Below, one piece after another: positions 1-8,987 of a stretch of 39,528 nucleotides of DNA (its first letter is position 1; every line of letters starts with the position of its first letter). Source of the DNA: CAZMCH01 sp964564735 (GTDB taxonomy: Bacteria > Poribacteria > DTPJ01); assembly GCA_964564735.1 (NCBI GenBank), contig CAZMCH010000032.1:1-39528 (forward strand), written 5' to 3'. Under the pieces are notes generated by a model. It worked only from the letters and a program-made list of their open reading frames with translations. It was not told the origin of the DNA and did not search any database. Made by a program: the position numbers and the translations under genes.

Positions 1-683
1 TATGTCAGCCCCCCCGGTGGAATATACTCAACTATCGATGTTTGCTGAAAAATATCGGGATAGTTATCATGCAAAAGATCATTAACTGCCTTAGGACCGC
101 CAACCTGCATCATTATCCAGTTTGTTGCGGTATTCCAGCTATGTTGAATCATCAATCTAAGGAATCTCTCGCTTTGATTGGTTTGTTGAATCTGCCCATC
201 TCTGACTTTGTGAAAGAAAGCTAATGCAACAAACGGCTTGATCATACTTGCTGACTGCATTGGCAGATCAGCATTTATGGATATTATCGGTTTTTGGTTG
301 ACTAAATCATATGCTAACCATGCTGTTCGTTCTTCGGGCTTTATCATGCCTGTTTGATACATTTCTTCAATGAAATCCTCAAATCTCATCTGTAGCTCTG
401 AATTAACATGCTGATCACCACTAACAAGAGAGGTTTCTCTATTAGCTAAGTTTTTTATGCTAATATTTGAAGAAGCTACTTTTTCAGGCTTTGCCTGTAA
501 TTTGTATACTGTCTTTGTTAGGCAGATAAAAGCCAAAGTGGCAAGGAAAGCCACTTTGAGCAACTCCCTATTTGCCAATTTTGAAATCTTTCTGATAGGC
601 TTCTTTTTTTGCCGAAATCTTCCCTTAATCAAGATGGCAGATTTTTTGCTTGATGAATATCTTTTTATAGCAGTTTTTTCCAT
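1..683 (-). CDS. Membrane-anchored class-A-beta-lactamase-like serine hydrolase (3' end cut by window edge)
   Basis: The reverse strand is open from an ATG at 683 to the window edge, giving 227 visible codons. The N-terminus is very basic (Lys/Arg-rich, about 40 residues) and is followed by a hydrophobic stretch around residues 45-58, so the protein is probably a type II membrane protein with its catalytic domain outside. The motif SMIK (Ser146, Lys149) fits the SxxK nucleophile motif, and SWN (Ser182-Asn184) in the context SWNTATN fits the SxN motif of the Beta-lactamase2/penicillin-binding fold. The C-terminal KTG-type motif lies beyond the window. The gene starts 22 bases after the flavodoxin stop, so the two are probably co-transcribed. 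A cell-wall peptidase or esterase role is as likely as true beta-lactamase activity; the SxxK-SxN spacing (36 residues) is shorter than in classical class A enzymes. Confidence 0.75.
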   Translation of the reverse strand, partial: MEKTAIKRYSSSKKSAILIKGRFRQKKKPIRKISKLANRELLKVAFLATLAFICLTKTVYKLQAKPEKVASSNISIKNLANRETSLVSGDQHVNSELQMRFEDFIEEMYQTGMIKPEERTAWLAYDLVNQKPIISINADLPMQSASMIKPFVALAFFHKVRDGQIQQTNQSERFLRLMIQHSWNTATNWIMMQVGGPKAVNDLLHDNYPDIFQQTSIVEYIPPGGLT

Positions 684-705
684 ATCATATACCCCAATAA
701 TGATA

Positions 706-1218
706 TTATGTCTGTTTACCTTCGTTAATTTTAAGATACAAATCCTTCCCCCATTGATGGATAATATCCCAATTACGAAAATCTCCTTCTGGTGTTTTTA
801 CCATATTTTTGACAACAAATCTAGCAAGAAAGCCCAACTTTGAATAATCCATTTTTCCTGCAAAATATCCTTCGTCTATCGGTCTGATAATCTGGCGTGC
901 AGACTCAAAATATTTTTGTGTTTCAGCCCGTTTTTCTGGTGTATCTACGCATAAGTTCATGCAAACAAGGAAATAAGCTGTTGGTATTTTGCTTAATACC
1001 GATTTATTTTTCTCTATAAAGCCTTTTCCCAACCATGAACCAGCGCGCACAGCCCCACCAACAACAACAGCCTGATAAAATTCTATATTTTTCACTTTAC
1101 TAATTGGAAGAACCTCCACTTCTGCCCCCGCAGAACGCAATTCTTGTCCAATAGCTTCTGCCACTTCAGCAGTAGAGCCTGCCTTGCTGGCATAAGCAAC
1201 CAGTATTTTCTTTCCCAT
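706..1218 (-). CDS. Flavodoxin-domain protein, HemG-like
   Basis: 170 residues, the length of the Flavodoxin_5/HemG family (menaquinone-dependent protoporphyrinogen IX dehydrogenase and relatives). The N-terminal beta strand and FMN phosphate loop are visible as KILVAYASKAGSTAEVAEAI (residues 4-23), followed by the VVVGGAVRAGSW region expected for the second flavin loop. It is predicted to be a cytosolic or membrane-peripheral FMN oxidoreductase. The ATG at 1218 is preceded by a GAGGAAA ribosome site. It lies between a secreted hydrolase and a serine hydrolase on the same strand, and no haem-pathway gene is nearby, so a true HemG role is not supported by context; a general electron-transfer flavodoxin is the alternative. 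Confidence 0.8.
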   Translation of the reverse strand: MGKKILVAYASKAGSTAEVAEAIGQELRSAGAEVEVLPISKVKNIEFYQAVVVGGAVRAGSWLGKGFIEKNKSVLSKIPTAYFLVCMNLCVDTPEKRAETQKYFESARQIIRPIDEGYFAGKMDYSKLGFLARFVVKNMVKTPEGDFRNWDIIHQWGKDLYLKINEGKQT

Positions 1219-1283
1219 GATATTTTCCTCTATATTCTATCTCTATGGAACTAGGTGAATGAATACCAAACTTGCCAAAACTT

Positions 1284-3329
1284 TTAAAAAGAATCCAATA
1301 TAGCCCTAACATCCATCTTTCCTGATTGGATATGCAAAGAGCTTTTCACATCGCTAAATAGATCGCCTTGCATTTGCAAGGATACCGAAGCACCAGCGAC
1401 CTTAAAAACATCGCTAATCCATTCTGTTGGGAAACTAGCAGAAACGTTGTGAATACATAGCTTTGCAGGTGCGATTAACGCCACAGAAGTCTTGAAATCG
1501 CCTGCCTTGCGTATATGTGGAATAAACAAGTCTTTTATCCATACATCATCATTATTATAATCAAATTGATCGCAATCTACAATAGTCTGATTTACATTTT
1601 CTGCAATACCACGTGCAAGCAAACACCATAATCCTGCCTTTTCCAAGCCGATAAGATCAACGGTATAGGTTTGAGTCAACAGATAGGCTATGCCATTTAG
1701 AATATCCTGAAGCCTCAACGCAGTATCGCTTATATTATATGTGTAGAAATGGCTTATGCTTTCATCTCGTTTTAATGATGAAGTTTCGCCTGTTCTATAT
1801 GTGTCTATGCCAAGCACAATCTTATTTTTTACAAGCAAGCCCTTCACAAGTTCGCTTGGGGAATCGCTATCAGCAAGGGCAGATTTACCTTCGGGGTGAA
1901 CCACCAAAACTGCACTTGTCGGATGCTCTGGAACAAACATCAATGCAGGCATCCTCTCTCCAACCTCTTTTCTTCCGATAATAAGTCTTTTTAAGTCATA
2001 GCCATCCTTCTTTTCTTCATTAACCAACTCAACATTAAGATCACACGCTTGCGGTTGTTTTACGCTTAAAGCATATTTATATGATATTCCGAATAAAATA
2101 CGATATGCCTCAAGAGTAGTAGAATCTTTTGGTTTAAGTGATTCTATCTGTGCTTCTGCATTACTGATTAAATTTGATACCAGTTGTTCGCCTGTAATGG
2201 CATTTTCAGGTAATTTTCCATCAGGGAAGTTTAGCATTGTTTCAGGTTCTGGAATCTCAAAAGGCTTTTCTTTCATACTGCTTCCATCACCTATTCCCAA
2301 AAGCCATTTATTAAACCAGCCATAAACCGCCTCTCTGCTAGGTTGATTATAATTATGCTGTGCGTCAACATGGGTGTTAGCAATCTTATCAATAGCATTA
2401 TACATACGATAGATGCTCTGAACTGCGGGATATTCAACTTCGGGAGTATGACTTGTCCAATCGCCTGTGCATGAAACCAAAATCATGGGTCTTGGTGCCA
2501 TCATTGAAGCAATCTCCACATTAAAGCAATCAAGGCGTAAGTTTGGTGCGTTTTCGCAAAGGCACCCGCCCTGCATATAGGCTGATACCATGACATTTGG
2601 TGATGACACTTTAACACGTTTGTCAATTGACATAAGCATAAAAGTCTGTGTCCCGCCACCTGACGCGCCCGTGCAGGCAATACGATCAGGGTCAACATCT
2701 GGCAAAGATTGCAGAAAGTCTATAACTCTAATACTATTCCATAATTGAAGCCCCATCAGGCTTATCCCCCAAAGATAGCCTTTTGGGTCGCCTCCAAATG
2801 TATGAGGAACTTGCAGTTTACTGTCGTTATAGCCAATCATATCATAGGCAAATGAAACAAATCCCTGTTTGGCAAAGTTAATACACCTGCCGGGGATAGA
2901 GCCTAATTCCTGATGTTCTAATCTTCCATGTGACCAATGACCATGAGGATTGGCAATCGCTGGAAATGGTGCTTGCTTACCCTTTGGGCGATATAAATTA
3001 CCACAAACAAAAAAACCTGGGAAACTCTCAAAGTAAACATTCTCTATTGTATAATCTTCACCGTCAATTTTTCTAGTTACCTTTGCATTCAAAGGGCATT
3101 TTTCAGGCATGGGCATTAGACCGTTGCTTGTGAGGATGCGTTTTCGGATATATTCTGCTCGATCTTCCCAACTTTGACGTGTAGGGTAGTTTGGAAAAGA
3201 AAAAACCATGTTTAGATGACGAACTTCATTTCTGCCATCTTTATTAATAAGAACCTTTGTCCAATCACTTGCCATCGCAGTCTCCTTTATAGATAGAATC
3301 ATCAATAAAAATACTAGATAATACTTCAT
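1284..3329 (-). CDS. Secreted two-domain alpha/beta hydrolase (acetyl-xylan-esterase-like)
   Basis: 681 residues from the chosen ATG at 3329. The reading frame is open to 3392, but that upstream start lies inside the promoter (-35 at 3405-3410, -10 at 3382-3387). The ATG at 3329 has a GGGGAG ribosome site ten bases upstream and gives a signal peptide (MKYYLVFLLMILSIKETAMA). Domain 1 (about residues 30-345) is an alpha/beta hydrolase of the acetyl xylan esterase/Abhydrolase_7 type: nucleophile elbow GASGG with Ser223, likely acid Asp290, likely His325. Domain 2 (about 400-681) again looks like a hydrolase fold (LVVHPEG, then GLEKAGLWCLLARG) but with no GxSxG, so it is probably non-catalytic. 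A role in deacetylating or de-esterifying polysaccharide outside the membrane is inferred; the substrate is unknown. Confidence 0.75.
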   Translation of the reverse strand: MKYYLVFLLMILSIKETAMASDWTKVLINKDGRNEVRHLNMVFSFPNYPTRQSWEDRAEYIRKRILTSNGLMPMPEKCPLNAKVTRKIDGEDYTIENVYFESFPGFFVCGNLYRPKGKQAPFPAIANPHGHWSHGRLEHQELGSIPGRCINFAKQGFVSFAYDMIGYNDSKLQVPHTFGGDPKGYLWGISLMGLQLWNSIRVIDFLQSLPDVDPDRIACTGASGGGTQTFMLMSIDKRVKVSSPNVMVSAYMQGGCLCENAPNLRLDCFNVEIASMMAPRPMILVSCTGDWTSHTPEVEYPAVQSIYRMYNAIDKIANTHVDAQHNYNQPSREAVYGWFNKWLLGIGDGSSMKEKPFEIPEPETMLNFPDGKLPENAITGEQLVSNLISNAEAQIESLKPKDSTTLEAYRILFGISYKYALSVKQPQACDLNVELVNEEKKDGYDLKRLIIGRKEVGERMPALMFVPEHPTSAVLVVHPEGKSALADSDSPSELVKGLLVKNKIVLGIDTYRTGETSSLKRDESISHFYTYNISDTALRLQDILNGIAYLLTQTYTVDLIGLEKAGLWCLLARGIAENVNQTIVDCDQFDYNNDDVWIKDLFIPHIRKAGDFKTSVALIAPAKLCIHNVSASFPTEWISDVFKVAGASVSLQMQGDLFSDVKSSLHIQSGKMDVRAILDSF

Positions 3330-3381
3330 TAAAATACAACTCCCCTTTTCGGGATATTTATAATCAAGATTATTTTTTGAT

Positions 3382-3410
3382 AGTTTAATCATCTTCTATT
3401 AAGCTGTCAA
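3382..3410 (-). promoter_or_regulatory. Sigma-70-type promoter for the hydrolase operon
   Basis: On the minus strand TTGACA (3410-3405) and TAAACT (3387-3382) are separated by exactly 17 bases. The predicted transcript start near 3375 leaves about 46 bases of leader to the ATG at 3329 and excludes the longer open frame that begins at 3392. Confidence 0.65.
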
Positions 3411-3419
3411 TGAGAATTT

Positions 3420-3589
3420 TCCTGAAGATCAGACATAAGTCCGGACATTTAAATAATCTCTACCTTTGAAAACTTTTTCAAAGTAATAAAATTAAGAAGT
3501 CTCCCTTTACAAAAGGGAGATTTAGAGGGATTATCATAGATAATTTAATCAGATAATAAATTGTCCGAACTCATTTTTGATCTTCAGGA
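3420..3589. repeat. 170 bp MITE-like element with 26-28 bp terminal inverted repeats
   Basis: The ends are imperfect inverted repeats: the left arm begins TCCTGAAGATCA and continues to GGACA at 3447; the right arm begins TGTCCG at 3562 and ends at 3589. 22 of 26 compared bases match. Inside lies a perfect 9 bp hairpin with a 3-base loop (3500-3508 with 3512-3520, TCTCCCTTT/AAAGGGAGA). There is no coding capacity. A run of TTTT flanks both ends, but no convincing longer target duplication is visible. The element fills the space between two divergent promoters. Confidence 0.7.
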
Positions 3590-3597
3590 GTTTTCTC

Positions 3598-3626
3598 TTG
3601 CTTTTTTGCCGAAATTCATATACAAT
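3598..3626 (+). promoter_or_regulatory. Sigma-70-type promoter for phoH-pgpH-ybeY
   Basis: TTGCTT (3598-3603) and TACAAT (3621-3626) are 17 bases apart. Transcription would start near 3633, about 50 bases before the phoH start. The -35 box begins only 9 bases after the end of the MITE-like element. Confidence 0.6.
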
Positions 3627-3684
3627 ATTTCATTGATTATGTGATGAATAGATAGTTTATAGCAAATAAAAGGATGGTTATTAT

Positions 3685-4665
3685 TTGGAGACTACTGAAT
3701 TATCTAATTGTATTGCTCTTGAAGGCATATTAGAGGCACAGAATCTTTTCGGGCATCAGGATACCAATTTAAGAATTATAGAAAACAGTTTTGATGCAAG
3801 AATCGTAGCAAGAGGATGCAATTTAGAAATAATTGCTGAAAAAAAAGAATCCGAAAAAGTTTCAAGAGTATTTATAGAATTGCTAAGCTTGCTTCGTAGT
3901 GGGCATAATATAAATTCAGATGATGTAAAATATACTATTCGCATGATAAAAAACGGAAAAGACATTGATCTTGATGAAATTATCTCTGAGGGTATTCATG
4001 TATTCTCAAATAAAATCATAAGACCAAAAACCAAAGGACAAAAACTATATGTATCCGCCATGCAGAAATATGATCTAGTTTTTGGTATTGGACCAGCAGG
4101 GACAGGGAAAACATATCTAGCTATGGCAATGGCTGTTTCTGCTCTTAAAAAAGGTGAGATCGGCAGAATTATCCTAACACGTCCTGCTGTCGAGGCAGGA
4201 GAAAGACTTGGTTTTCTTCCCGGTGATATACTCGCTAAAGTTGATCCTTACCTCAGACCGCTCTATGATGCCCTTTACGACATGATGCCTATTGAAAGAA
4301 TAGAGGCTTTAATGGAAAAATCAATCATAGAAGTAGCACCATTGGCTTTTATGAGAGGGCGAACCTTAAATAACTCCTTTGTTATTCTCGACGAGGCGCA
4401 GAATTCAACCAACGAACAAATGAAAATGTTTTTAACAAGATTAGGCTTTGATTCAAGAGCAGTAGTAACGGGTGATATAACACAGATAGATTTACCATTA
4501 GACAAGAAATCAGGCTTGCTTGAGGTTCAAAACATATTAGCGAATGTTGATGGGATAAAGTTTTCTTATCTTACTTCTGATGATGTAGTCAGACATGAGC
4601 TTGTTCAAAGAATAATAGATGCTTATGAAAATGCTCGAAATAATGATAGAAGCGGATCTCTTTAA
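3685..4665 (+). CDS. phoH: PhoH-like P-loop ATPase
   Basis: 326 residues, the normal length for bacterial PhoH (YbeZ type). Residues 10-100 hold the small N-terminal nucleic-acid-binding region. The ATPase core has Walker A GPAGTGKT at 136-143 and Walker B VILDEAQ at 233-239. The gene opens with a TTG codon preceded by AAAGGATGG; no later Met gives a full-length family match, so the TTG is accepted. PhoH/YbeZ works with YbeY in RNA metabolism, and ybeY is two genes downstream in the same operon. The arrangement phoH-pgpH-ybeY is widely conserved. Confidence 0.95.
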   Translation: METTELSNCIALEGILEAQNLFGHQDTNLRIIENSFDARIVARGCNLEIIAEKKESEKVSRVFIELLSLLRSGHNINSDDVKYTIRMIKNGKDIDLDEIISEGIHVFSNKIIRPKTKGQKLYVSAMQKYDLVFGIGPAGTGKTYLAMAMAVSALKKGEIGRIILTRPAVEAGERLGFLPGDILAKVDPYLRPLYDALYDMMPIERIEALMEKSIIEVAPLAFMRGRTLNNSFVILDEAQNSTNEQMKMFLTRLGFDSRAVVTGDITQIDLPLDKKSGLLEVQNILANVDGIKFSYLTSDDVVRHELVQRIIDAYENARNNDRSGSL

Positions 4666-4677
4666 ATCTTATAAAAA

Positions 4678-7047
4678 ATGGGTATTCATATGAAAATGCC
4701 TTGGTCAAAATACAGAAAAATTCTACCTCAAAAACATAATATTAGCGAGTTCTTACCAATAGCCAGAAAGATCAAATTGCATTGGTGGATTACCGGGATA
4801 ATATCTGTAATAATAACGACCTGGCTGGTTTTTCCATCTGATCAAAGACAAAAATTAATTGATGTTGGCGATTTCAAACTAGGGGAGAAAAGCACAAAGG
4901 ATGTATATGCTAATATCAGCTTTGAATATCATGAAACAATAGAAACAGAAGAAGAGAAAAAAAATATTCTGGCAGATATGCCTCCTATCTTTAATCTTGA
5001 TTTTCAGGCTGTTGAAAAGGTTAAAGAGCAATTTAATGTAGTTAGCCAAGTGAAAAAAAATGGTGCTTTGGATAATCCTGCGAAACTAATAAAATTAAAG
5101 GAACTATTTTATATAGAACCATCAGACCAAGTTGGTATTATATTACTTGAATCATCAGACGATCAGCTTAGGATAATGCGAGATGAAACGATAAAAATTC
5201 TCTCTAATATATTATCTCGTGGAATAATTGCAGATAGCGGAGGGGCAAGTTTTGCCAGTGAATTGTCAAAGATCGATTATCTAAAACCCAAATGGGATAT
5301 AATTAAAAAAGAAATAGAGGGGAAATTTGGTTTACCACCAACTGATTTACAGATTGCATCTCGAATAGATATACTATTGGTTGATAATAGACCTAATTTT
5401 AATTCAAAGAAAATAAAAAGCATTGATGAGCTTGTGCCATGGTCAGATGCTCGAATTATTGCTGGAAATTTAGCAAATGAATTGCCAGAACCAATAAGCG
5501 ATGTTGTAAAAGAGATGGTTGATCTGATGAGACCAAATCTAATTTATGATCCTATCGTTACACAAAAACAACAACAGCAAATATTAGATAATATATCTTT
5601 AACAACTCAAAGAATTGCAGAAGACGACAAAATATTAGGAATTGGGAATGTTATAACAGAGTCTCATATAAAAAAAATTGAGGCACTTGCTTTTGCACAG
5701 AGAAAATATGCATTAAATTTGGTTCCGGGAATTTTCCTTTTGGTTGTGGTTCTTGCATTTTTATTTGTTATATATGCAGAAAAACATGAACGCCTATTAA
5801 CCACGGAACCAAGAAAAATACTTGCTGTAATTATTTCTATACTTCTGGTATTCTCTTTGGCTAATATCATAATCAATCAAAGTCCAAAATTAGGTTTAAA
5901 ATCACCGGGTTTCCTTGTTCCTAGCGCTATTGCATCTATTATAATAGCGATAATTGCTAATGTTCAATTGTCAATACTTTCTACATGTTTGATTTCAATA
6001 TTAATAGGTGTTACATCAGGCATTGGGAATGTAGATTCATTTGGCTATGCGCTTGTTGCATTAACTGGTGGAATTGCATCTGCAATATCCGCTTCACATG
6101 CAAGAAGAAGAAGGCATCTGGTTATTCCGGGTCTTTATGTTTCAATAACTAATTTGATCATCATACTTGGTTTGGGGATCATTAATGATAGAAGCATTAT
6201 CGATATTGGAACTGGCTGTTTAATAGGTGCTGTTAATGGTGTAATTATTGCGCTTCTGACACCGGGATTACTTCCAGTATTTGAATATATTTCAAGAACA
6301 ACTACCGATATGGAGCTTCTTGAGCTTTCAGACCTTAATCAGTCCTTATTAATACAACTTAAGGAAAAGGCAAGCGGAAGTTATTATCATAGCCTTGATG
6401 TTGCTAAACTTGCAGAAGCAGCAGCTAATGCAATAGGTGCAAATCCACTATTAGCAAGGGTTGGTGCATATTATCATGATATTGGAAAAATGACAAAACC
6501 TGAATATTTCATTGAAAATCAAAAGGGTGAAAATGTCCATGATAAATTAAATCCAAGCATGAGTTCCCGTATTATATCTTCGCATTTAAAAGATGGAGTA
6601 AAACTCGCGCATAATGCGAAATTGCCCAAAGTTTTGCAAGATATAATTCAGCAACATCATGGTAATACTCTTATTGGTGGTTTGCGTTTTTATCAAAAGG
6701 CAATGGAAGCAGATAAACATAATAGTGTCAGGCTTGAGGATTATCGCTATGGAGGACCAAAACCGCAAACAAAAGAGGCTGCAATAATCCTTCTTGCTGA
6801 TGCTGTTGAATCAGCAAGGCATGTTTTATTACATGATGACCCATCTTATAGCCGTATAATCAATTTTGTAACAAAAATTATCGAAGATAAGGCAATGGAT
6901 GCTCAGTTAGATGAGTCAAATCTTACTCTAAAAGATGTTGGGCTTATTAAAGATGAATTTGTTAGAGTCTTATCTGGTATGTATCACACACGCATTGAAT
7001 ATCCGAAAGAAAAACAGGTAGTAACTGTTGGGACAGAAAGCAACTAA
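4678..7047 (+). CDS. pgpH: Seven-transmembrane HD phosphohydrolase, c-di-AMP phosphodiesterase PgpH
   Basis: 789 residues. One N-terminal membrane helix (about 36-52) is followed by a large extracellular 7TMR-HDED domain (about 60-335), a multi-helix 7TMR-HD membrane block (about 345-545) and a cytoplasmic HD domain (about 560-740). The metal-binding residues of the HD domain are visible: YHS near 576, HDIG with His600-Asp601, and QHHGN further on. PgpH proteins hydrolyse c-di-AMP to pApA and control osmotic and cell-wall homeostasis. Starts at 4678, 4690 and 4696 are all possible, none with a clear ribosome site; this affects only the first six residues. The gap to phoH is 12 bases and to ybeY 16. 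Confidence 0.93.
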   Translation: MGIHMKMPWSKYRKILPQKHNISEFLPIARKIKLHWWITGIISVIITTWLVFPSDQRQKLIDVGDFKLGEKSTKDVYANISFEYHETIETEEEKKNILADMPPIFNLDFQAVEKVKEQFNVVSQVKKNGALDNPAKLIKLKELFYIEPSDQVGIILLESSDDQLRIMRDETIKILSNILSRGIIADSGGASFASELSKIDYLKPKWDIIKKEIEGKFGLPPTDLQIASRIDILLVDNRPNFNSKKIKSIDELVPWSDARIIAGNLANELPEPISDVVKEMVDLMRPNLIYDPIVTQKQQQQILDNISLTTQRIAEDDKILGIGNVITESHIKKIEALAFAQRKYALNLVPGIFLLVVVLAFLFVIYAEKHERLLTTEPRKILAVIISILLVFSLANIIINQSPKLGLKSPGFLVPSAIASIIIAIIANVQLSILSTCLISILIGVTSGIGNVDSFGYALVALTGGIASAISASHARRRRHLVIPGLYVSITNLIIILGLGIINDRSIIDIGTGCLIGAVNGVIIALLTPGLLPVFEYISRTTTDMELLELSDLNQSLLIQLKEKASGSYYHSLDVAKLAEAAANAIGANPLLARVGAYYHDIGKMTKPEYFIENQKGENVHDKLNPSMSSRIISSHLKDGVKLAHNAKLPKVLQDIIQQHHGNTLIGGLRFYQKAMEADKHNSVRLEDYRYGGPKPQTKEAAIILLADAVESARHVLLHDDPSYSRIINFVTKIIEDKAMDAQLDESNLTLKDVGLIKDEFVRVLSGMYHTRIEYPKEKQVVTVGTESN

Positions 7048-7063
7048 TTAAAAGGCAATCATT

Positions 7064-7537
7064 TTGGTTATAATAAGTATCCGTCCTGAATTAAATATAG
7101 ATGCAGAAATAGAAAATATACTGGAAAAAACGGCAAAAAAAACACTTGAAATAGAAAAAAGCGAAGATTGTGAAGTTAGTATTCATTTAACTAATGATGA
7201 CGAAATAAAGGAGTTAAATCTTACTTATCGGGGAGTGGATTCACCAACAGATGTGCTTGCTTTTGCCATGCGGGAAGGTGATGACTGCGATATTAATAGC
7301 GATATTCTTGGTGATGTCGTAATCTCGATTGAGACTGCAGAGCGTCAAGCAAAAGAATGTAGTCATGGAATAAGGGCTGAATTGTCGCTGTTAATCGTTC
7401 ATGGTATATTGCATCTGTTGGGCTATGACCATGCCAAAAGAGAAGAAGCGGATTTAATGCAGGAAAAGCAGAAAAAGATATTACTTTCTTTGGGCTATGA
7501 CTTGTCGGAAGTAAAATTAAAGCTTGAAACTGATTGA
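7064..7537 (+). CDS. ybeY: Endoribonuclease/rRNA maturation factor YbeY
   Basis: 157 residues with the diagnostic zinc motif HGILHLLGYDH (His113, His117, His123) and the upstream STDVLAF-like PTDVLAF segment. YbeY is a metal-dependent hydrolase needed for 16S rRNA 3'-end maturation and ribosome quality control. It starts at a TTG with AAAGG eight bases upstream. The stop codon at 7535-7537 is only 2 bases before a tRNA gene, so the tRNA is probably processed from the same transcript. Confidence 0.95.
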   Translation: MVIISIRPELNIDAEIENILEKTAKKTLEIEKSEDCEVSIHLTNDDEIKELNLTYRGVDSPTDVLAFAMREGDDCDINSDILGDVVISIETAERQAKECSHGIRAELSLLIVHGILHLLGYDHAKREEADLMQEKQKKILLSLGYDLSEVKLKLETD

Positions 7538-7539
7538 GT

Positions 7540-7617
7540 CGGGGTGTAGCGCAGACCGGCTAGCGCGCTTGGTTCGGGACCAAGAGGTCGGAGGTTCAAA
7601 TCCTCTCACCCCGACCA
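7540..7617 (+). tRNA. tRNA-Pro, anticodon CGG, CCA encoded
   Basis: The acceptor stem CGGGGTG (7540-7546) pairs with CACCCCG (7607-7613), followed by discriminator A and an encoded CCA (7615-7617). The D-arm uses GCGC/GCGC. The anticodon stem CTTGG/CCAAG encloses loop TTCGGGA, giving anticodon CGG. The T-arm is GGAGG-TTCAAAT-CCTCT. All arms fold without gaps. Confidence 0.95.
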
Positions 7618-7627
7618 TCTACGATGA

Positions 7628-7745
7628 TAGATGACAAAATATATTATGGTTTTTCCTTACATCGCAATCATGCTATAGCATATACGATGCAGATGATTAT
7701 AGAATTGATCGTTGAAATGCTATCTTGGTAATTGTAGATGACAAA
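7628..7745. repeat. 11 bp direct repeats flanking a 96-base insert downstream of the tRNA
   Basis: TAGATGACAAA occurs at 7628-7638 and again at 7735-7745, just before the lysC ribosome site. Between them is a 12 bp perfect palindrome ATGCTATAGCAT (7670-7681). The 142-base space between tRNA and lysC has no convincing promoter and no visible lysine riboswitch fold. Confidence 0.4.
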
Positions 7746-7759
7746 GGAGGAAGTTTAAT

Positions 7760-8977
7760 TTGGCATTGGTAGTTCAAAAATACGGCGGCACATCTGTTGC
7801 AAATGCAGAAAGAGTCAAAGCTGTAGCCGAACGTGTTATTAAGGCAAAGAAAAAAGGCAATCAAGTCGTTGTTGTTGTTTCTGCGCCTGCTGGTATGACT
7901 GATGAATTAATTAAGCTAGCCAAAAGCGTGTGTGAGACTCCAAAGGCTAGAGAGATGGACGTTTTGCTTGCTACTGGTGAACAGCGTTCTATTGCACTTC
8001 TGGCGATGGCTATTTGTTCAATGGGTCATAATGCAATTTCATTTACGGGACCACAAGCAGGGATTCTAACAACAAAGATACATACAAAAGCAAAAATATT
8101 GAATATAAATGCTGATCGTGTAAGAAAAGAACTAGATAAAGGCAATATTGTAATAGTTGCAGGATTTCAGGGTGCTACAGAAGATGATGCAATAACAACT
8201 TTGGATAGAGGTGGTTCAGACACGTCAGCAGTCGCCTTAGCGGCTGGTCTAAATGCTGATGTTTGTGAAATATATACGGATGTAGATGGCGTTTATACTG
8301 CTGACCCAAGAATTGTTCCCGATGCAAGAAAACTTAACATAATATCACATGATGAAATGCTGGAGATGGCAAGCTCTGGGGCTAAGGTTTTGCATTCAAG
8401 AGCAGTAGAATTTGCAAAAAAATATGACGTGCCGTTGTATGTTTTATCAAGTTTTAATGATAATCCCGGCACATTGGTTGCTAAAGAGGTAGAAAGTATG
8501 GAGGATGTTGTAATTAGAGGAGTCACACACGACAAGAATCAAGCCAAAATCACGATATTCGGAGTGCCAGATCAACCCGGCACTGCATTCAAAATATTTA
8601 ACGAGATCGGAATTGCAGAAATTAACGTTGATATGATAGTTCAGAGCATTGGAAAAGATGGAAAAGCAACTATTTCATGGACAGTTTCAAAAACAGACCT
8701 TCATGAGGCACTAAAAATAGCAGAAAAAGTTTGTAATGAAATAGGAGGAACCGAAGTATTAGCAGATGAGAATATCGCAAAAGTATCTATTGTCGGTGTG
8801 GGTATGAGAAGCCATGCAGGAGTTGCTGCGAGAATGTTTCAGGCTTTGGCAAACAACAACATCAATATACAAATGATTAGCACATCAGAGATAAAATTAT
8901 CATGTATCGTAGATGATAATGATATAGAACGTGCAATCGAAGCAATACATAATGAATTTAAACTATCGAACCAATAA
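7760..8977 (+). CDS. lysC: Aspartate kinase (LysC, two ACT domains)
   Basis: 405 residues, the length of the lysine/threonine-regulated aspartokinase alpha-subunit class of Bacillus and Corynebacterium. The kinase domain begins VVQKYGGTSVAN (residues 4-15), with further family motifs TGEQ and RGGSDTSA. Two ACT domains follow from about residue 265 (ITIFGVPDQPGTAFKIF, then VSIVGVGMRSHAGVAARMF). It phosphorylates L-aspartate in the first step towards lysine, threonine, methionine and diaminopimelate. The start is TTG with a strong AAGGAGGA site. A shorter beta subunit from an internal start, known in this class, is possible but not evident. A second, divergent aspartate kinase lies at 21230-22546. 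Confidence 0.93.
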   Translation: MALVVQKYGGTSVANAERVKAVAERVIKAKKKGNQVVVVVSAPAGMTDELIKLAKSVCETPKAREMDVLLATGEQRSIALLAMAICSMGHNAISFTGPQAGILTTKIHTKAKILNINADRVRKELDKGNIVIVAGFQGATEDDAITTLDRGGSDTSAVALAAGLNADVCEIYTDVDGVYTADPRIVPDARKLNIISHDEMLEMASSGAKVLHSRAVEFAKKYDVPLYVLSSFNDNPGTLVAKEVESMEDVVIRGVTHDKNQAKITIFGVPDQPGTAFKIFNEIGIAEINVDMIVQSIGKDGKATISWTVSKTDLHEALKIAEKVCNEIGGTEVLADENIAKVSIVGVGMRSHAGVAARMFQALANNNINIQMISTSEIKLSCIVDDNDIERAIEAIHNEFKLSNQ

Positions 8978-8987
8978 TATTTTTCGC

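Noticed and set aside
457..843. 128-residue plus-strand frame
   Set aside because: Runs antisense across the start of the serine hydrolase and the end of the flavodoxin gene; Phe/Ile-rich product with no family match.
7618..7759. Lysine riboswitch or T-box upstream of lysC
   Set aside because: The 142-base space is too short and shows neither L-box helices nor a T-box sequence.
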